Shown piece by piece: positions 45,401-58,299 of a DNA stretch of 64,000 bases. The notes below the pieces were generated by a model. It was not told where the DNA came from, made no database searches, and worked only from the letters and a program-made list of their open reading frames with translations. The DNA comes from Solea solea (lineage: Eukaryota > Chordata > Actinopteri > Pleuronectiformes > Soleidae), in assembly GCF_958295425.1 (NCBI RefSeq), contig NC_081135.1, forward strand, positions 25,111,613-25,175,612. The letters are read 5' to 3'. Both the position numbers and the translations under genes were made by a program. Positions within the stretch are counted from its first letter, which is position 1; the number at the start of each line of letters is the position of its first letter.

Positions 45401-47150
45401 AATACAAATGCACTTTTAAGAAAGTACATCTTTTGCCAAATACAGGACATACCACCAACGACAAGTGCTTCTGAGCCGGATGCTGAGGTGGCGCCTGCAG
45501 GTGGAGACACAGAACCAGCAGCTCCTGCAGATGATATAACAGAACCAGCAGCTCCTGCAGATGATATAACAGAACCAGCAGCTCCTGAAGAGGATAAAAC
45601 AGAACCAGCAGCTCCTGCAGGAGATATAACAGAACCAGCAGCTCCCGAGGAAGATAAAACAGAACCAGCAGCTCCTGCAGGAGATATAACAGAACCAGCA
45701 GCTCCTGAAGAAGATAAAACAGAACCAGCAGCTCCTACAGAAGATACAAAGGAACCAGAAGCTACGGAAGAAGATAAAACAGAACCAGCAGCTCCTACAG
45801 AAGATACAGAGGAACCAGAAGCTACGGAAGAAGATAAAACAGAACCAGCAGCTCCTGCAGAGGATATCACAGAACCAGCAGCTACGGAAGAAGGTAAAAC
45901 AGAACCAGCACCTCCTGCAGATGATATCACAGAACCAGAAGCTACTGAAGAAGGTAAAACAGAACCAGCAGCTCCAGCAGAAGAACTAGCAACTACAGCA
46001 GCTGGGGACACAGAAGCAGCTGCAACAACAGCAGGTAATCAATTTAAAAACATAAATTGACAATGATGAAGGAGCTAAACTTAACATTTTGTGTGCAAAT
46101 TTCATAATCGTTCTTTCCTCACTGAAACCTACCCTGCATGTTGATCCCAGAATGATTCTTTGTTCATTGTTGCTGTGCAGTGTTTTAATCAAGCACATAT
46201 TTTTATAGTGCAGTCACAGTGAATACAAAAAAATCATTCAATCAGTTTGCAGTTTCTAGTCTCTGCCGCAATGTCCACTGCTTTATCTCAGCTTGTATCA
46301 TACCCTCCAGTTCCACCAGGAATATCCATATTCACAATGAAACGCAACAGGTATAAACATATTAAGAACAGATGACAGGTTTAGTCACGCTTCAGTATGT
46401 GGATGAGCGTTAGTCTGAGGTCTCATACCTTCAACATGCCCCCTACTTCCTCTACTCTCTAAAATACTCCACACGGTCTCCATTTTCACATGGTCTAACA
46501 GTGCATGAAAACAAACCATGAGATAACACTGGGTAAATGGATGGTAAATACAAATCATTGAACTAATACTTGACCTCTACTTGGTTCTGTTTGGTTTTCT
46601 CTTGTCCAGAGCCAGCAGCTGATCCAGAGACTGAGCAACCAGCAGTTAATGTAGAGGAGGAAACAACTGCAGACCCTGATACCACATCTGCTCCGGTGGC
46701 GGTCAGTATCATTTATTTAAATCACCTTGGACAAATAGAAGCTGTGCGAACACATTTCATTCGAAATAGAATTATATATACATAGGCTTTCGAGACGTCA
46801 TTGTCAAGTTATGTTGTATCTTCAGGTTTTTATACAACATAATACCATTTTTTGCAGAATGGACATGATGATGTGGCCAAAGCTGGGACAGATGTAGCAG
46901 ACGATAAAGAGGAAGAGCCAACCGAAATGGCTAATGATACCAATTCATTTTCTATTGATGAGAAAATTATTGTCCCAAAGGGCAGAACAGGAGTGCATGC
47001 CCAGTTTCCTACAGGTAAGAACAGTTCACACGTATGGTTTCTATCCCAATGTCAGTGTTTTAGATTTTTACATGACTACAGATATATACTTTTTTGTTAT
47101 TGTGGAACAGAACAATAACAGTATGGGAAAGTTGTGGTATTAAACCAATG

Positions 47151-47199
<49 letters not shown>

Positions 47200-50100
47200 A
47201 TTATGATATGACATTGTCCTGACAGTTTTGGAATGTTGCATAATCTATTATAGTATCAACTGAGTGTGTGTGTCTGGGCCTCTGGAGAAAGAAATCTACC
47301 GATGATATTTCTGAGCAGAACTAGATGTATTCTACAGATGAGCTCACCTCTTAAACATGTATGTCCTTTACACGATGAAACTGTACAGACTTGTTTCTAA
47401 AACATCTACTGCTCCTTTTCTCTGCTACATTTTTTTTTTTTTTTTTTTTTTTACAAATAACATGTCAGTCACAGTAGCAACAGTACTGAGAACAATCTGT
47501 ATTAAAGTACTTTATACCAATATTCCAATCTTAAAACAGCACTGTAACACTCTGACCAAGACACTGATAAATAAGGATTATATTCTGTATTATACTATAA
47601 TAATTGTGCAGCACGTTCCTTGAAAGGTGTTATATGAATAAACTGATACATTCCTCTTTCATTGCAAGATATTTCCCTTTGAGATTTATAATTTCTGCTT
47701 TTGTCATTGTATTAAAAGTGATTAACAGATTAGTGACAGATTAGTAACAGATTAGTGATGTTGGTCTCTGGATATTCCATGCATGCATGCAAACGTGATT
47801 CTGTTCTTTGTGCTTGCCAACAGGTAATGAGGAGATTGCAGCACCTGAGGTGAATGCAGGTGTGTTATTATTATTATTATTATTATTTATTTTTTTTTTT
47901 TTTTCACTTTCGCAACCACATTAAATAAACCTCCACCTTTCCGGAGCCAAGTTTTGGTTTCAACAGTAGTTGAAACCACTTTGTTTTTATACGATTACCA
48001 CAGTAACAGTGAAGCAGCATTTTAAGGAACCAAAGCAGTGGTAACAGACAGAGTTCTGAGTGGGGAAACTCACTGAACTGCATTAATTGAAGTGTTTGGT
48101 GAGTGAGCTTTTCAGGCTCCGCCCTGCATGGTCTGCGTGTGAGGTACGCTCATTTCTGAAACTCTGACTCAGCGACAGCGCCGCTCCTCCCTGAGCAACC
48201 ACCTGCGAGTACAAAGATTTGAAGAGTGACATTTTTACAATGTTTTCATTTCCTCTAGAGCAAGGCCATCTGAAAGGGTATCTCTGAATAAGTTATTTAG
48301 CAGCATATTACATTTCATTTGACCCCAGAATTGCATATGAAAAATGGCTCCATGTCCTGCTTTGATGGATTCTCATGTCCTATTTTTCCTGCAACTCCCT
48401 TTTCATGAACAAATTAATGGTTAACAGATGTGCCTTTCTTCAAAAAAAAAATACACATCATTTGAGAAGGTTATGAGATTGGATTCTGGCCCATAGAGTT
48501 TTACCTCCTCGATTGTACATGGTATGGTTTGAGTAAGGGAACCGCCCTCAGTGATTTTATCACAATTCACTCCCCTGAATATAATGGACATTTGTAAATA
48601 TTTAAAAGTTACACAAGTCAAGTAGAGCTGTACAAGCAAGCACATAGAGAAATTGTAAAGAGGAGAAAGTGTGAGAAAAAGAAGAAAGAGGGGACACTAA
48701 ATACACATCAACACAGGTCTATTTGAGTATTGGCTCAGAATACAGTTTATTTCCTACTTGACACACAATTAGCTGTGGAAGATTTTACTCTCACAATGTG
48801 GTGCACAGACCTATGCCAATTTACCTCCAGTATCATCCAGTATCAGTCACAGGATCGTTTTGCCTTTGAGGTTATATCTGCCATAAATTAGGTCACTGAT
48901 CCTACCCTGCCCAGTCTGAAATTGCTTTCAGTTACACACATGGGGTTTTCCCCCCCCCCAGTGAATGTAGAGTCAATGTAAGTTATTGTTCCTGACAGAT
49001 AATATGCTTTAATCTAAGTCAACACCAGTCAAAAGGATCCCCATCACACCCTCGTGAAATATGGTCGCGTTTCAGAGTCCCCACTGACGACAGTTTTCCA
49101 GCGTGGTTGATTAAAATCACAGACTAGCACACCAGTTTCGTGTGTTACATGTTTTTGCCCAACATCTGGAAGATATATCCACTGACAGCGAAAAAAATAA
49201 TATCCATATATGGATTCATATCACAATTCTGTCACCAATACAGGCTTTAACTTGCAAGATGCTCTAAATTATAATCACTTGTATCAGTTATTGATTGTCT
49301 AAGAGTGGGACTGCAGAGTGCGACAAATGGAGGACTCCATCTGTTTACCTTCCCCTTCCCCAAGCACCAGAGAGGATGTAACCACTCTTTTATAACTTTC
49401 TCTTTCCTCCTTCTTCTTCTCAGCTTGTCATTTTCTTGTTGTTAAAGAAATACGTACACACTAATACATCTATCTGATAAAAACAAGAAGTTGACAGGAT
49501 ATTTTTTTGTAAATGCTGACATTTATGAGTGTATAAATGACAACAGTGTGAGTAGATTAGACCAGTTATCAGCCTTTTATATCCTTCTCTTCATTGAGTG
49601 ACACTGCTAAAATAAAACTGCTCTTTTCATGGCATTTTCAGTTGAAACCGGTATCATGGGTATCATGTCATGTTACTTAGATCTTTATCGCTGTCTTATG
49701 AGCAAAAACCCTGAGGCAGGCCGTCTGCATGCACCTGGTGTACTGGCTACAGTTTAGCATCAAACTGACAGAGTACGGTTCTTCACCGCATAGTTTGTAG
49801 CACCAGACGACACTTTCTTCTGGTAGGTCGCTATACTTTGACTGACCTCTGGTCCCATAACATGAGATTAAGTTAGCTTGTTTAACCTCTTGGGTTCAAA
49901 ATGAATCACTTGCCACAAGGCACTTGGACAGAAATGCAGGAACAGAAGCAGAAGCAGCTCCCTTCAATGTTCCACCTTCATCTCTCCATCTGAAAGCTGA
50001 TTCATCTAAGCTGGCATAATCATTATAATCAGGTGAAAGGCGCTCTATGCTTAGTGCTCTGCTATTAAAGGCTTTGTCAAGTTGAAGCAGGTAGAAGGCA

Positions 50101-53100
50101 GCCATGATGTCACAGGCGTGTACAAACAGGCAGTGACGGGGGGGAAGATAATGGGGTCTTTTGCATATGGATTGAATCAGAGATCAGAGAAGGTGTGCCT
50201 CTTCATCAGATATCAGACATCTCTCTGGTATTATGAAAGCATTTTTGTACATGTACATAAGAAACTGTTCAAGCATGGTTTATTCCTCTGAGTGTGTGTG
50301 TGTGTGTTTCCACACTGATTAGAAGAGAAATTCTAGGACCTTTTTTTTAATGCCTGTGATGAGAAAAACTAGCATAAAGACAATTATCTTGCTCCCGGCT
50401 CCTTCATTCACTCTAATCATTCACAAATGACTATGATTTATGAAGTTTCCTTTATGATTTTCTCTCCCTGTCTTTCTCTTTGTAGCACACGTAGCAGGCA
50501 GCTCAGCAAATGGTAAGGCCTTTTTTTGATTCATTATTAAATATAACAAAACAATCTAATACAGAATTATAGCAAGATATAGGACCTATTGTTTTAGTTC
50601 AAACAACGTTGATGAGATATATTTTACCATGAGCGCTTTAGTTTCACATAACAGCATCTTAACTGGAAGTAAGATAACATTATATTTTAAGTTTGTTCCT
50701 GTTGTTCCATTTGACTTCTTTGGGAGTTTTTCTTTTTCAGATTGAAAGATATGTATTTACCACAATGTGTGACTTTAACCAGTTTCAATTATTTTTAATT
50801 GTGTGTTTTTTTTTGTTCTTTGTTCAAAACATTAGACGATCAGAAGACCAAAGGTGAGTCATCCCTGTTTTTATTTCTTTGTTTTGGACACATCTACTTA
50901 CCCACGCACACACACTGCCCCACACATACCTGCAGTATAAGCGGCCCCCTATTGTCTTATGTTATGCAAAGAGCCCTAGGCAGGTGCTTTGTTTTGGCAT
51001 GACATTTTAAAAGCTTTTCTTTTTTTTCTTCAGTAAGTGTCTTTGCATAATTTCATGAACGACAAGTTCAGGCAAAGGAGGCAAATGGTAATAATTGTTC
51101 CTTTTAAGTGGTAAAATAGATTAGGTGATAACTCTATATTAAAACGTAGCTTGTGTGTGAAATATGGAAAACTTGAGCAAATCTGTTTCTAGCTAAAACT
51201 TTTTCCAAATGAATTTGTGTGCATGTTTAACTCAGCTCAACCATAACTTGTGGCTACTGCTGACCACATGTCAAATGTGGTACTTTGTGTCCTGCAGGTG
51301 TGCACGTGCGTGTGCGTACGCGTCACTGCCTGCATCCATCTACCTCCTTTTGCTCTCACTGAAAATAGGACATTCCTAAATTTTTCCACCCAATTTCACC
51401 GGCTAATTTCCCCCTTTTCTTTTTTAATTCCTCTTGAGTCGCATGAGAGGCTTTTTGCCTCACCTTTTACTTTGTCCGTGGCTTTGTTTATTCTGCTCTT
51501 GTAATCTTTTTCTTTCAGCTGCTGAGTCACCAGCTATACTCTTTTACCCTGTGTCCTATCCATCTTCCCTTCTATTGTCCCTTCACCATATCCTTCCATT
51601 ATTGACTAGAAGAGATGCAAAGGGAAATGGGGAAGAAAAAACAATATAATGTTGACAGGTTTGAAGCATATAATCTATTGAATTACAATTGTTTCCCATA
51701 TATTTAATTCTTAATAGCAGAAAAGCTGTTTCAGAATTAATTTGACCAACATTTACTCTGCTTTGTTTTCTAGTCTGCATCTACTTTTTCTTTAGGAGTA
51801 AATTTAGAAGCTTGTAGCGCTGTAATATATCAAATATGAACTGTTTTGCCCCAGATACTGAATCAGTGCACCTACTGTACACCAAACCTTGAACACTACA
51901 TATCGTACCTATAATGTCTTATATCATAAACGAAGAAATACTCAATTTAAAATAGCGTTCATTAAATCCTTTTGCTCACGAACCACTTATACTTGAAATG
52001 TCAATAGACTATGAAAGGTATCTGCTGCATGCAATGACACAGCATGAAAGCTATTCCCATCGTTCATTGCTGTCATAGCAACTGGGTTACAGATTTTTAC
52101 GCTGTCACTGTGAATGCTTTCATTTTGGTCGTCTCAATTGTAGGACGGACGTGTGAAAAGAGATCGGGGAATGTTGGAACCAGATGATTCGTCTCTCTCG
52201 CTTTCCTCTCTCTCTCTCTCTCCCTCTTGCTTGCTCTCTTACACACAGCAACACAGATTCACAGTCACACGGAGGCATGCACGCACACCATTGAGCCTCA
52301 GTGCTGAGACGTCTTTCATTATTTTAATTGCAAAATGGCACCCCGTGGTGACACTGAACATCCATAGACAGCCGTGACACAAAAAGACCATTCAACACAC
52401 ATCTGTTTGAGAATGCTCAGGCCGATGTGCGCGGAGTTGGGTTGTGTGCTCGTGTGATATTGGACGACGCATTTGCAGCTGTCAAGCACTGGTGTCAAGT
52501 ATCCTCTCATTATGTGTTTGCCGTCTTTGTTTATGTGCAGAAGCCAGTTCCAGCTCTGTAGCAGGCGTCGTGTGTGGAATTGCTGTGGCGGCTGTGGGAG
52601 CGGTTGCAGGATACTTCACCTATCAGAAGAAGAAACTGTGCTTCAAAGAAAGTCAGGGTAATTATCTCGCTCGTTCCTTGGCAATTAGTTAACCGAAGAA
52701 AAACTTAACACATTACATAACACTTGTGCACTTGATATCTGACTAAGCTGACAATATACAAATTGGCAACAAGTCCAGTCGAACGTCATTTCAGTATTAC
52801 GTCTGAACGAAGGTTAATCCACAATCACAACTTGCTAGTGTGTAGCGTAAGATGCAGTAATAGATCTCTGTGTTTCATAAAAGGCTGTTGTCTGGTGTTT
52901 TAAAAGGCTGCAAAGCACATGTTTTGGAGGTCAGCAGTTCTTCTTCGACACTTAGCAGACTCAGCTTTACAAATTTGTTGTCAGTTACGCTTAACTCACA
53001 TACACCCTGCACACCGATACTGCCGATTCAGCAGTGTTGACATTTACAGTCAACATGAACAGCAGAGATATGGAACAAATGTCAGATTTAGTATAGGTAT

Positions 53101-53571
53101 TGTACTGTAAATGGTAAGCAGTTATTTATCAGTTTACTTCAAGTGAATCCACATCTCTTTTCATTAATCATTCTCCTCTGAGGCGTTCTGATTAATTAAT
53201 TTATGGTCAGTGTGTAGCTCCACAGTTTGTCTTTTCATCCCGTGGCAACACCATGAAGTGATCTTTGTTAATTAGTGAGACAATTAGCTAATTAGCCGAA
53301 CGCCTGTGGAATTCTAATTGACATGCGATGCAGTGTCGGCTTCATTTTGGCCTGTCTGTTGTTTTGCATGATCAGAGGCAGATCCAGAGGCTGCGCGCAA
53401 GGCCGACACGGCAGAGGCTCAGTCGGATCCCCAGGGTATGACTCAAAATACACACATGCATACATACTGTGAACAACACGCGTTACAAGGATTACTTTCA
53501 AAATGCTTTGACCTTTACGGTGTATTTCTTCCACTTTTGCAGTCCTCAGCAACCTGCTCAACTCCTCCTAG
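39487..53571 (+). CDS. cd99: CD99 antigen-like membrane glycoprotein (11 exons)
   Basis: Type I cell-surface protein of the CD99 family (leukocyte/endothelial adhesion and transmigration in mammals). Exons: 39487-39550, 44805-44914, 45446-46034, 46610-46701, 46858-47014, 47824-47859, 50486-50512, 50836-50853, 52541-52657, 53376-53435, 53543-53571; 432 aa, all GT-AG with consistent phase. Seen: signal peptide MMSYLWILLLGSLLATGAKA; Pro/Glu/Ala/Thr-rich acidic ectodomain with 16 ten-residue repeats (about 80-240); transmembrane helix 371-392; YQKKKLCFKE at 392-401, nearly identical to human CD99; short tail ending LLNSS. Human CD99 is about 185 aa, so the ectodomain is greatly expanded. CD99L2 is the main alternative, but YQKKKLCFKE and the neighbouring sulfatase favour CD99. 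Either of two adjacent ATGs (39487, 39490) may start. Confidence 0.85.
41099..41125. repeat. (CA)n microsatellite
   Basis: Thirteen or so CA units in cd99 intron 1. Confidence 0.85.
42025..42288. mobile_element. hAT-like non-autonomous element
   Basis: Left part reads TTTTCATAATCGATTAATCT and CGCGATTATCTTCTCGATTA; right end is GAATAATCGTTGCAGCCCT. This is the well-known fish 'AGGGCTGCAACGATTATTC' repeat type. The left tip is truncated. A left-end relic of the same type is at 63824-63900. Confidence 0.6.
42960..43140. repeat. Dispersed repeat copy, shared with 4745-4895
   Basis: Ordered similarity to the copy in the last ihh intron (see that entry), ending TTCGGGTTGGTACGTCATG. Class not determined. 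Confidence 0.4.
43641..43690. repeat. (GT)n(GA)n microsatellite
   Basis: GT run followed by AGAGAGAGAG. Val/Cys- and Thr/His-rich frames here are shadows. Confidence 0.85.
45446..46034 (+). CDS. cd99: cd99 exon 3: repeat-bearing ectodomain exon
   Basis: 589-bp exon between TACAG|GACATACC and GCAG|GTAATC. It contains the 30-bp coding repeats at 45511-45990. It is nearly half of the coding sequence and accounts for most of the length difference from mammalian CD99. Confidence 0.85.
45511..45990 (+). repeat. cd99: 16 x 30-bp in-frame coding tandem repeat
   Basis: Units start at 45511, 45541 and so on, every 30 bp to 45961, each beginning AGAACCAG(C/A)A. They encode TEPAAPADDI / TEPAAPEEDK / TEPEATEEDK variants. 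Neighbouring units often alternate between the DDIT/GDIT and EEDKT types, which suggests a 60-bp higher-order unit. No unit has a frameshift or stop. The reverse strand is also open (45397-46011) only because the repeat length is a multiple of three. Confidence 0.95.
47151..47196. repeat. (TA)n microsatellite
   Basis: About 22 TA units in cd99 intron 5; polymorphism is likely. A T-run of about 23 lies at 47430-47452. Confidence 0.9.
47860..52540 (+). other. cd99 introns 6-8 with two micro-exons
   Basis: Apart from the 27-bp exon 7 (50486-50512) and 18-bp exon 8 (50836-50853), this 4.7 kb is non-coding: a TTA/T-run at about 47863-47902, a short tandem ACAGATTAGTGA-type repeat just upstream (about 47722-47760), and CT-rich sequence near 52195-52235. 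No further exon is certain. Confidence 0.6.
52541..52657 (+). CDS. cd99: cd99 exon 9: transmembrane and juxtamembrane exon
   Basis: Encodes EASSSSVAGVVCGIAVAAVG then AVAGYFTYQKKKLCFKESQ. This is the diagnostic CD99-family segment: a small-residue-rich helix followed by the basic YQKKKLCFKE stop-transfer motif. Phase 1 at both ends. Confidence 0.9.
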
Positions 53572-53692
53572 ACCAGCAATGATCACATGACTGACTGACT
53601 GCACCGACTCCAGTCAACAACGTGGCAATCTCACTGTTAGGGTCTCTCCTTGATAGAGCTATATTACTGTGAGGCCCTAGAGTAGGGCTCTC

Positions 53693-53725
<33 letters not shown>

Positions 53726-56700
53726 GGGATGAGTTCATACGATACACAGTATCAGTATCGGTCCAATACTGGTCAGAATCACTGGATCTGATATCGGGGG
53801 GGGGGGATGTTTTTGGAAGCAAAAACATTCATCCATTTATATGATATGATTTTAGGTGGGATGCACAGGTCTGCCTTGTGCACTATGCTGTCATATTTCA
53901 AGATATTGGTATTGATAGATACTGAAAACTCTGATATCGCTACTGGACCTGAAAAAGTGGTATTGAGACATCCCTTGTGTGTTTGTGTTTGTGCATGTGC
54001 GGCGTGAAATTAGATTTTAGAGAAGAAAAAAGCAAGTAAATATCCTCTATGTGAACACTAGGGGTTTTATGATTGTTTTAAACTAGAAATACATAAAAAT
54101 AATTGGTCAAATCTTTTGTACTTAAAGCCAAATCCAGTCTTTTTCAGAGGAGCCACTAAAGAGATGAAATCTCAAATTCAGCATGACCATGAGTTAGCCA
54201 ACTCACAGAACTACCTTTTTTTAAATTGGTAGTTGAATGGCTGCCAACTAGTTCCAGTAAGTGAATGTGAATATAAACAAATGACAAATTGTGATGTTGT
54301 AGCTGTTTCACTTGAATTTACTGAATCCCTCCAAATGGGATTTTCATTTTTTTCATAGTTTGAGCCATCCATATCATTTTCAAAAATCCACTCAGTTATG
54401 TGAATTAGTGTTTGTCATTTCCAATACACTTATCTGCATTATAAATGTGGGATAAATGAATACCTAGGGGGCTTCAATAACTGCCACTTCATTTCCTGGC
54501 GATAACACTGTAGGCCTTTTTTCACAGCAGAAATATTGACTTGTTACAGTAGCAGACGCTGTGGCCTTTAGGTTGAAATTAACAATGGCTTTGTTCTATT
54601 CAAGAGCCCCAGTCAAAAAACAATCTTCTTTGAAAAGGCCTGTAGGATCCGTGATTCTGGTAATGCTCTTAAATGGTCCAATATGTGTCCAGAGGGCCAC
54701 TGATGTCACTGTATGTGTGTGTGTGAGTGGGTGTTTGTGTGTCTTTTGATTGGTGAAGGGGCTTGGTTTTTAAATCATAGTGGGTCTATAACACTTCTCC
54801 TCAGTCAGTACAATGAATGAAACATTCCAAATCGAAATGAAACGTGATGGACGTCCACGTATTTAAAACACGTAAATCCATTTTCCCAAATGTACTGAGG
54901 CGAGTTGTCATTAAATCCTGTCCAGTCCTGTTTCAGTCAGTAGATGAGTGTTCACCTGACATGAGCCAGAGGTCAAAGGAGGACATGTAGTGATGTGTTA
55001 GACATTGTTCTAATGTAATGTGTGTTTATCTAGTTGTGGTGCAGTAGTTTCTTCTCTATAGTGCCTTTTACTGACGCAGCCTGACTTGACCAATTTACAG
55101 ACAAACAGAAGAGATCCGAAATTAAAAGTGAAACCAGACATTACAAACATATGTGTATTAGACATGAGGAATTAAAATGATGTAAAGTGTTGGTTGAACA
55201 TTTTTAGGGCCAGTTTTTTTTTTTTTTGGATTAATATTGCACGCCACACAGTTTCAGCTGTGAAAATCTCCTCGCTGCGTGTCTCTTTATTTGAACAAGT
55301 CAGTTGCTGTCACAGTGTTTTTGTATCATTCATATCGCCACATTACAGATGTCACTCACCTGTGGTTTTTATAGGAATTTAATATTCTGCAGTGGTGCCT
55401 CAGAGCTGATACAGCTAATCTTTAGTCAACTTGCTTGCTGTGGTATTTTGTGATTACTATTATTGTGAAATGCCGAAGCAGTGCTCTTTAAAAAAAAAAA
55501 AAAAAAGAAAAACAACAACAAAAAAAAAATACTTCAGCTGTAGCACAAAAATATAAACTTCTGAATGTCTATTGTCGCCTTGCATTTTTGTACTCGCTCC
55601 TTTTAAACATAGAGGTTGCATAGTGCTGCAGTTCATGTTAAGTGTGTAACTCGTAAAAAAGCACCGTATAGCTGCAATACAGGACAGAGACTGTTCCTAA
55701 CAGCCTTGCCTCAAGCCGAGAAATATTAAGTCTGTGATGTCGTGTATTGATTAATTCTACTGTATGAACTGTGGACTGGATGCCAGTTCAAATTTTGGTT
55801 TGAACTGACTTCTTACCCTGTAATCTGTGATAAACTGAGTTTCTCTTGGCACACTGAGCAAGCGGATCATGTGTCTGAAAGCTCTTATTACATCAACTAC
55901 TTTGGCATGGAGTGAGAATGCACAAAATATCCACTAAATAACAGTACAAGCTTTCAGAAATAGCCACTGATGCCTTCAGAACAGCTGATTACCCTTTTAA
56001 TGCAGTTCTCATCTTTTCTGTCCTCTGCAATCACTGCAACAGGGATCCGCTTAAGTACGCCGCTTCCCTTCAGTGCACAAACCGAAACCTTGCTGATTGA
56101 ATGTCAAGGAGGCAGAAATGTGGTTACAATGACTGAATTTGTCTGCTGTCCACTTTACATTTTGCTCCGAGCAGTCAGATCCTGTGTAAACACAAACAGT
56201 TTTAAAGCAGAATGTAAACAAAGGGAACCTTTAACTCACTGGGTCCTGAAGTGCACTTCCCAGATAATGTTATCAGATAATGCATCGTTCAAGGCACCAA
56301 GCATTCCTGCCTTATACCATCTTTTTGAATATTCCAGAGAGGAAAGCGAAGAATAATGTCACCATCGGGGAGAAACAATGAAACAAGCAGAGATGTTTTG
56401 CAGGTTATTTTAATAACAGTCTCTTTGGGAGAAGCACTTTCCTATCCTGTATACATCTTGATCCATTCAACACATTTAGATGATTCATTTTTGATTTAGA
56501 CCATTGCAAGACTTTTTTTTAATTTAAATATCTTGTGTTTTGTTTTGGGTTTTTTTTTTGCATAGAAACTGTTTTCTTTGTTTTTGTCATCTGGCACTTG
56601 TGTTTGGTCTTCTGGAATTGTGTAAATAATGTTTGAGGAGTCAATTAAATGTGGGCGTTGGTGTGTTATTCCCCTGCCAAACATCAATGGGTGTGTGTTT

Positions 56701-57130
56701 GTTTCTGCAATAATAATAATAAGGATAATCGTATTTAACTCATTAAATCTAGCTCTTTTTTTTTTTTAGAAATAGGAAAAAAAAAACATTACATGAACAT
56801 TAATGTTCCTGTATGCTGTAGTCTCTTTAAGTTACTTGTCACATAAGTGTCTGCAGAGCATTGGAAAGGCAATAAAACTTGTGTTAAATAAATCACAGGC
56901 ATTGTGAGACACAACCTGAAATGTGTAATATGTAAATTATTAACAACAGGGAGCTCATGCACACAGTTTGGAGGCATCTGAATGATTTATGGTGACAAGT
57001 CCACTTGAAACTCAATTAAGTCATATTTGGAAACCTGTTTGGGGGTGGTGTTGTTGTTGCCAAATAAACCTGTACATGTTCCTGTAAATGTGCATATTTG
57101 TCATTTTGAACCTGTCAGTCATGACAACAG
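53572..57130 (+). other. cd99 3' UTR and downstream sequence
   Basis: No coding content. AATAAA hexamers at 56871-56876, 56887-56892 and 57063-57068 are possible polyadenylation sites, which would imply a 3' UTR above 3 kb. A (GT)n microsatellite (about 53694-53722) and a small hAT-like element follow the stop closely. Confidence 0.4.
53725..53975. mobile_element. hAT-like MITE with AGGGATG ends
   Basis: Ends AGGGATG (53725-53731) and CATCCCT (53969-53975) are inverted. The interior repeats CGATAC/GATATC motifs (ATACACAGTATCAGTATCGG; GATATTGGTATTGATAGATA), as in common fish non-autonomous hAT repeats. No target duplication could be confirmed. Confidence 0.6.
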
Positions 57131-57590
57131 TTAAACCCCCCAATTACAGTACCAGCAGCAGCAGTGGAGGACTAGTCAATTTAATTCCAAATGTTTGTTG
57201 GCAAAAAAATGTCTTGTAAAAATAAATAGGGGGTAGAATAAATAGGTTAAAAAGAAATTCAGAGGATTTGGAAGTTAATGTTTTAGCTGAGTTTTAGACA
57301 TCTACTATATTGCACTGTAGGTCAAATTATAATTGATATGCTCTAACAGTTAACTTTTAACTTGTTTATTATCCCACCAGTAAAAATGAACTTCTCCCTG
57401 ACTTGTGCAAACTCCTATAACTGGTGAACTATAGTGTCACTTAAGCTCAATTACATATGAAAAATAAAAATGTTTATTCATTTATTTTCATGGCTGAAGG
57501 TTCATCTCATCCTCTTTTATGAGAGACATAAAAACTTTGTCAGAGAAAAATCAAAAACTCTCTCTTTTAAAACATGAAATGCCTTTAATG

Positions 57591-57995
57591 GTCAAGGGTG
57601 TAACATTTAGGAAAGTTTATTGGCAGACACTGATTACTATATATATACTATAATATATTATATAAGTATGTTTGTAACAGCATATAATCATTTTAAGCAT
57701 TGTTTCATTTTTGTAAATTTTGTATATGTACTTCAGACAAGGACCTTGCTCTCTGGAAATTGCACCTCTTGGTCAGTCATGTTTCTACAGCCCAGCAAGA
57801 GAGTGCATTTGTGTTTAAGCTTACTTTGCAACTGAAGAAGAACGTCTCCACCCACAAAAACCAACAAAGAAGGATGACATCCTGTTGCAGAGAGGGTGGG
57901 AGAGTGGGAGAGTGTTTACAACCTTCCTAATATGCCACAGACACACTTTCTCCATGTATTGCAATCTGCAGTCTCCCCATTAGATGTCACTAATT
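57591..57995. mobile_element. Copy of the CAGTGTGTAA-type MITE family (degenerate)
   Basis: GGTGTAACATTTAGGAAAGT and TTATTGGCA match the copy at 61131-61443 almost exactly at the left end. The right part (GCAGTCTCCCCATTAGATGT) matches its GCAGTCGCACCATTAGATAT. The middle carries an unrelated or diverged segment. Confidence 0.6.
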
Positions 57996-58136
57996 CTCAT
58001 GTATACAATTATGAATGTAATGGCATTCTCACATGTAGCTCTTAGAAAAAACAAAACAGTGTGGGTTTCAGCCTCAAGTCCTTTAAAATGCATATCTTCC
58101 ATTCTACTAGTTAACTCTATAAAATAAAAGACACAT

Positions 58137-58295
58137 TTGTCCACCCATCCATCTTCTACCGCTTTATCCTCCTCATGAGGGTCACAGGGGGTGCTGTACC
58201 AATCTCAGCTGCTGACTTTTTTTGGACTGTGGGAGGAAGCCGAAGAACCCGGAGAAAACCCACTCACACACAGGGAGAACATACAAACTCGGCTG
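58137..58295 (-). repeat. SINE fragment, inverted
   Basis: On the minus strand: GAGTTTGTATGTTCTCCCTG, TGGGTTTTCTCCGGGTTCTT, CCTCCCACAGTCC, then a deletion to CAGCTGAGATTGG and GGATAAAGCGGTAGAAGATG. Head missing. It abuts the A-rich 3' end of the LINE fragment. Confidence 0.75.
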
Positions 58296-58299
58296 TCAT

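Noticed and set aside
45397..46011. 204-residue Ala/Gly/Ser/Val-rich open frame on the minus strand opposite cd99 exon 3
   Set aside because: It is open only because the 30-bp repeat is a multiple of three and lacks stops in that frame; the plus-strand frame joins cleanly to conserved CD99 exons.
51510..51560. Possible extra cd99 exon after TTTCTTTCAG (AAESPAIL...)
   Set aside because: A good acceptor is present, but no in-frame donor follows at a sensible distance, and exons 8 and 9 already join in phase without it.
55970..56356. 128-residue plus-strand frame downstream of cd99
   Set aside because: Codon use and composition look random, no recognisable domain, and it lies in the probable 3' UTR.
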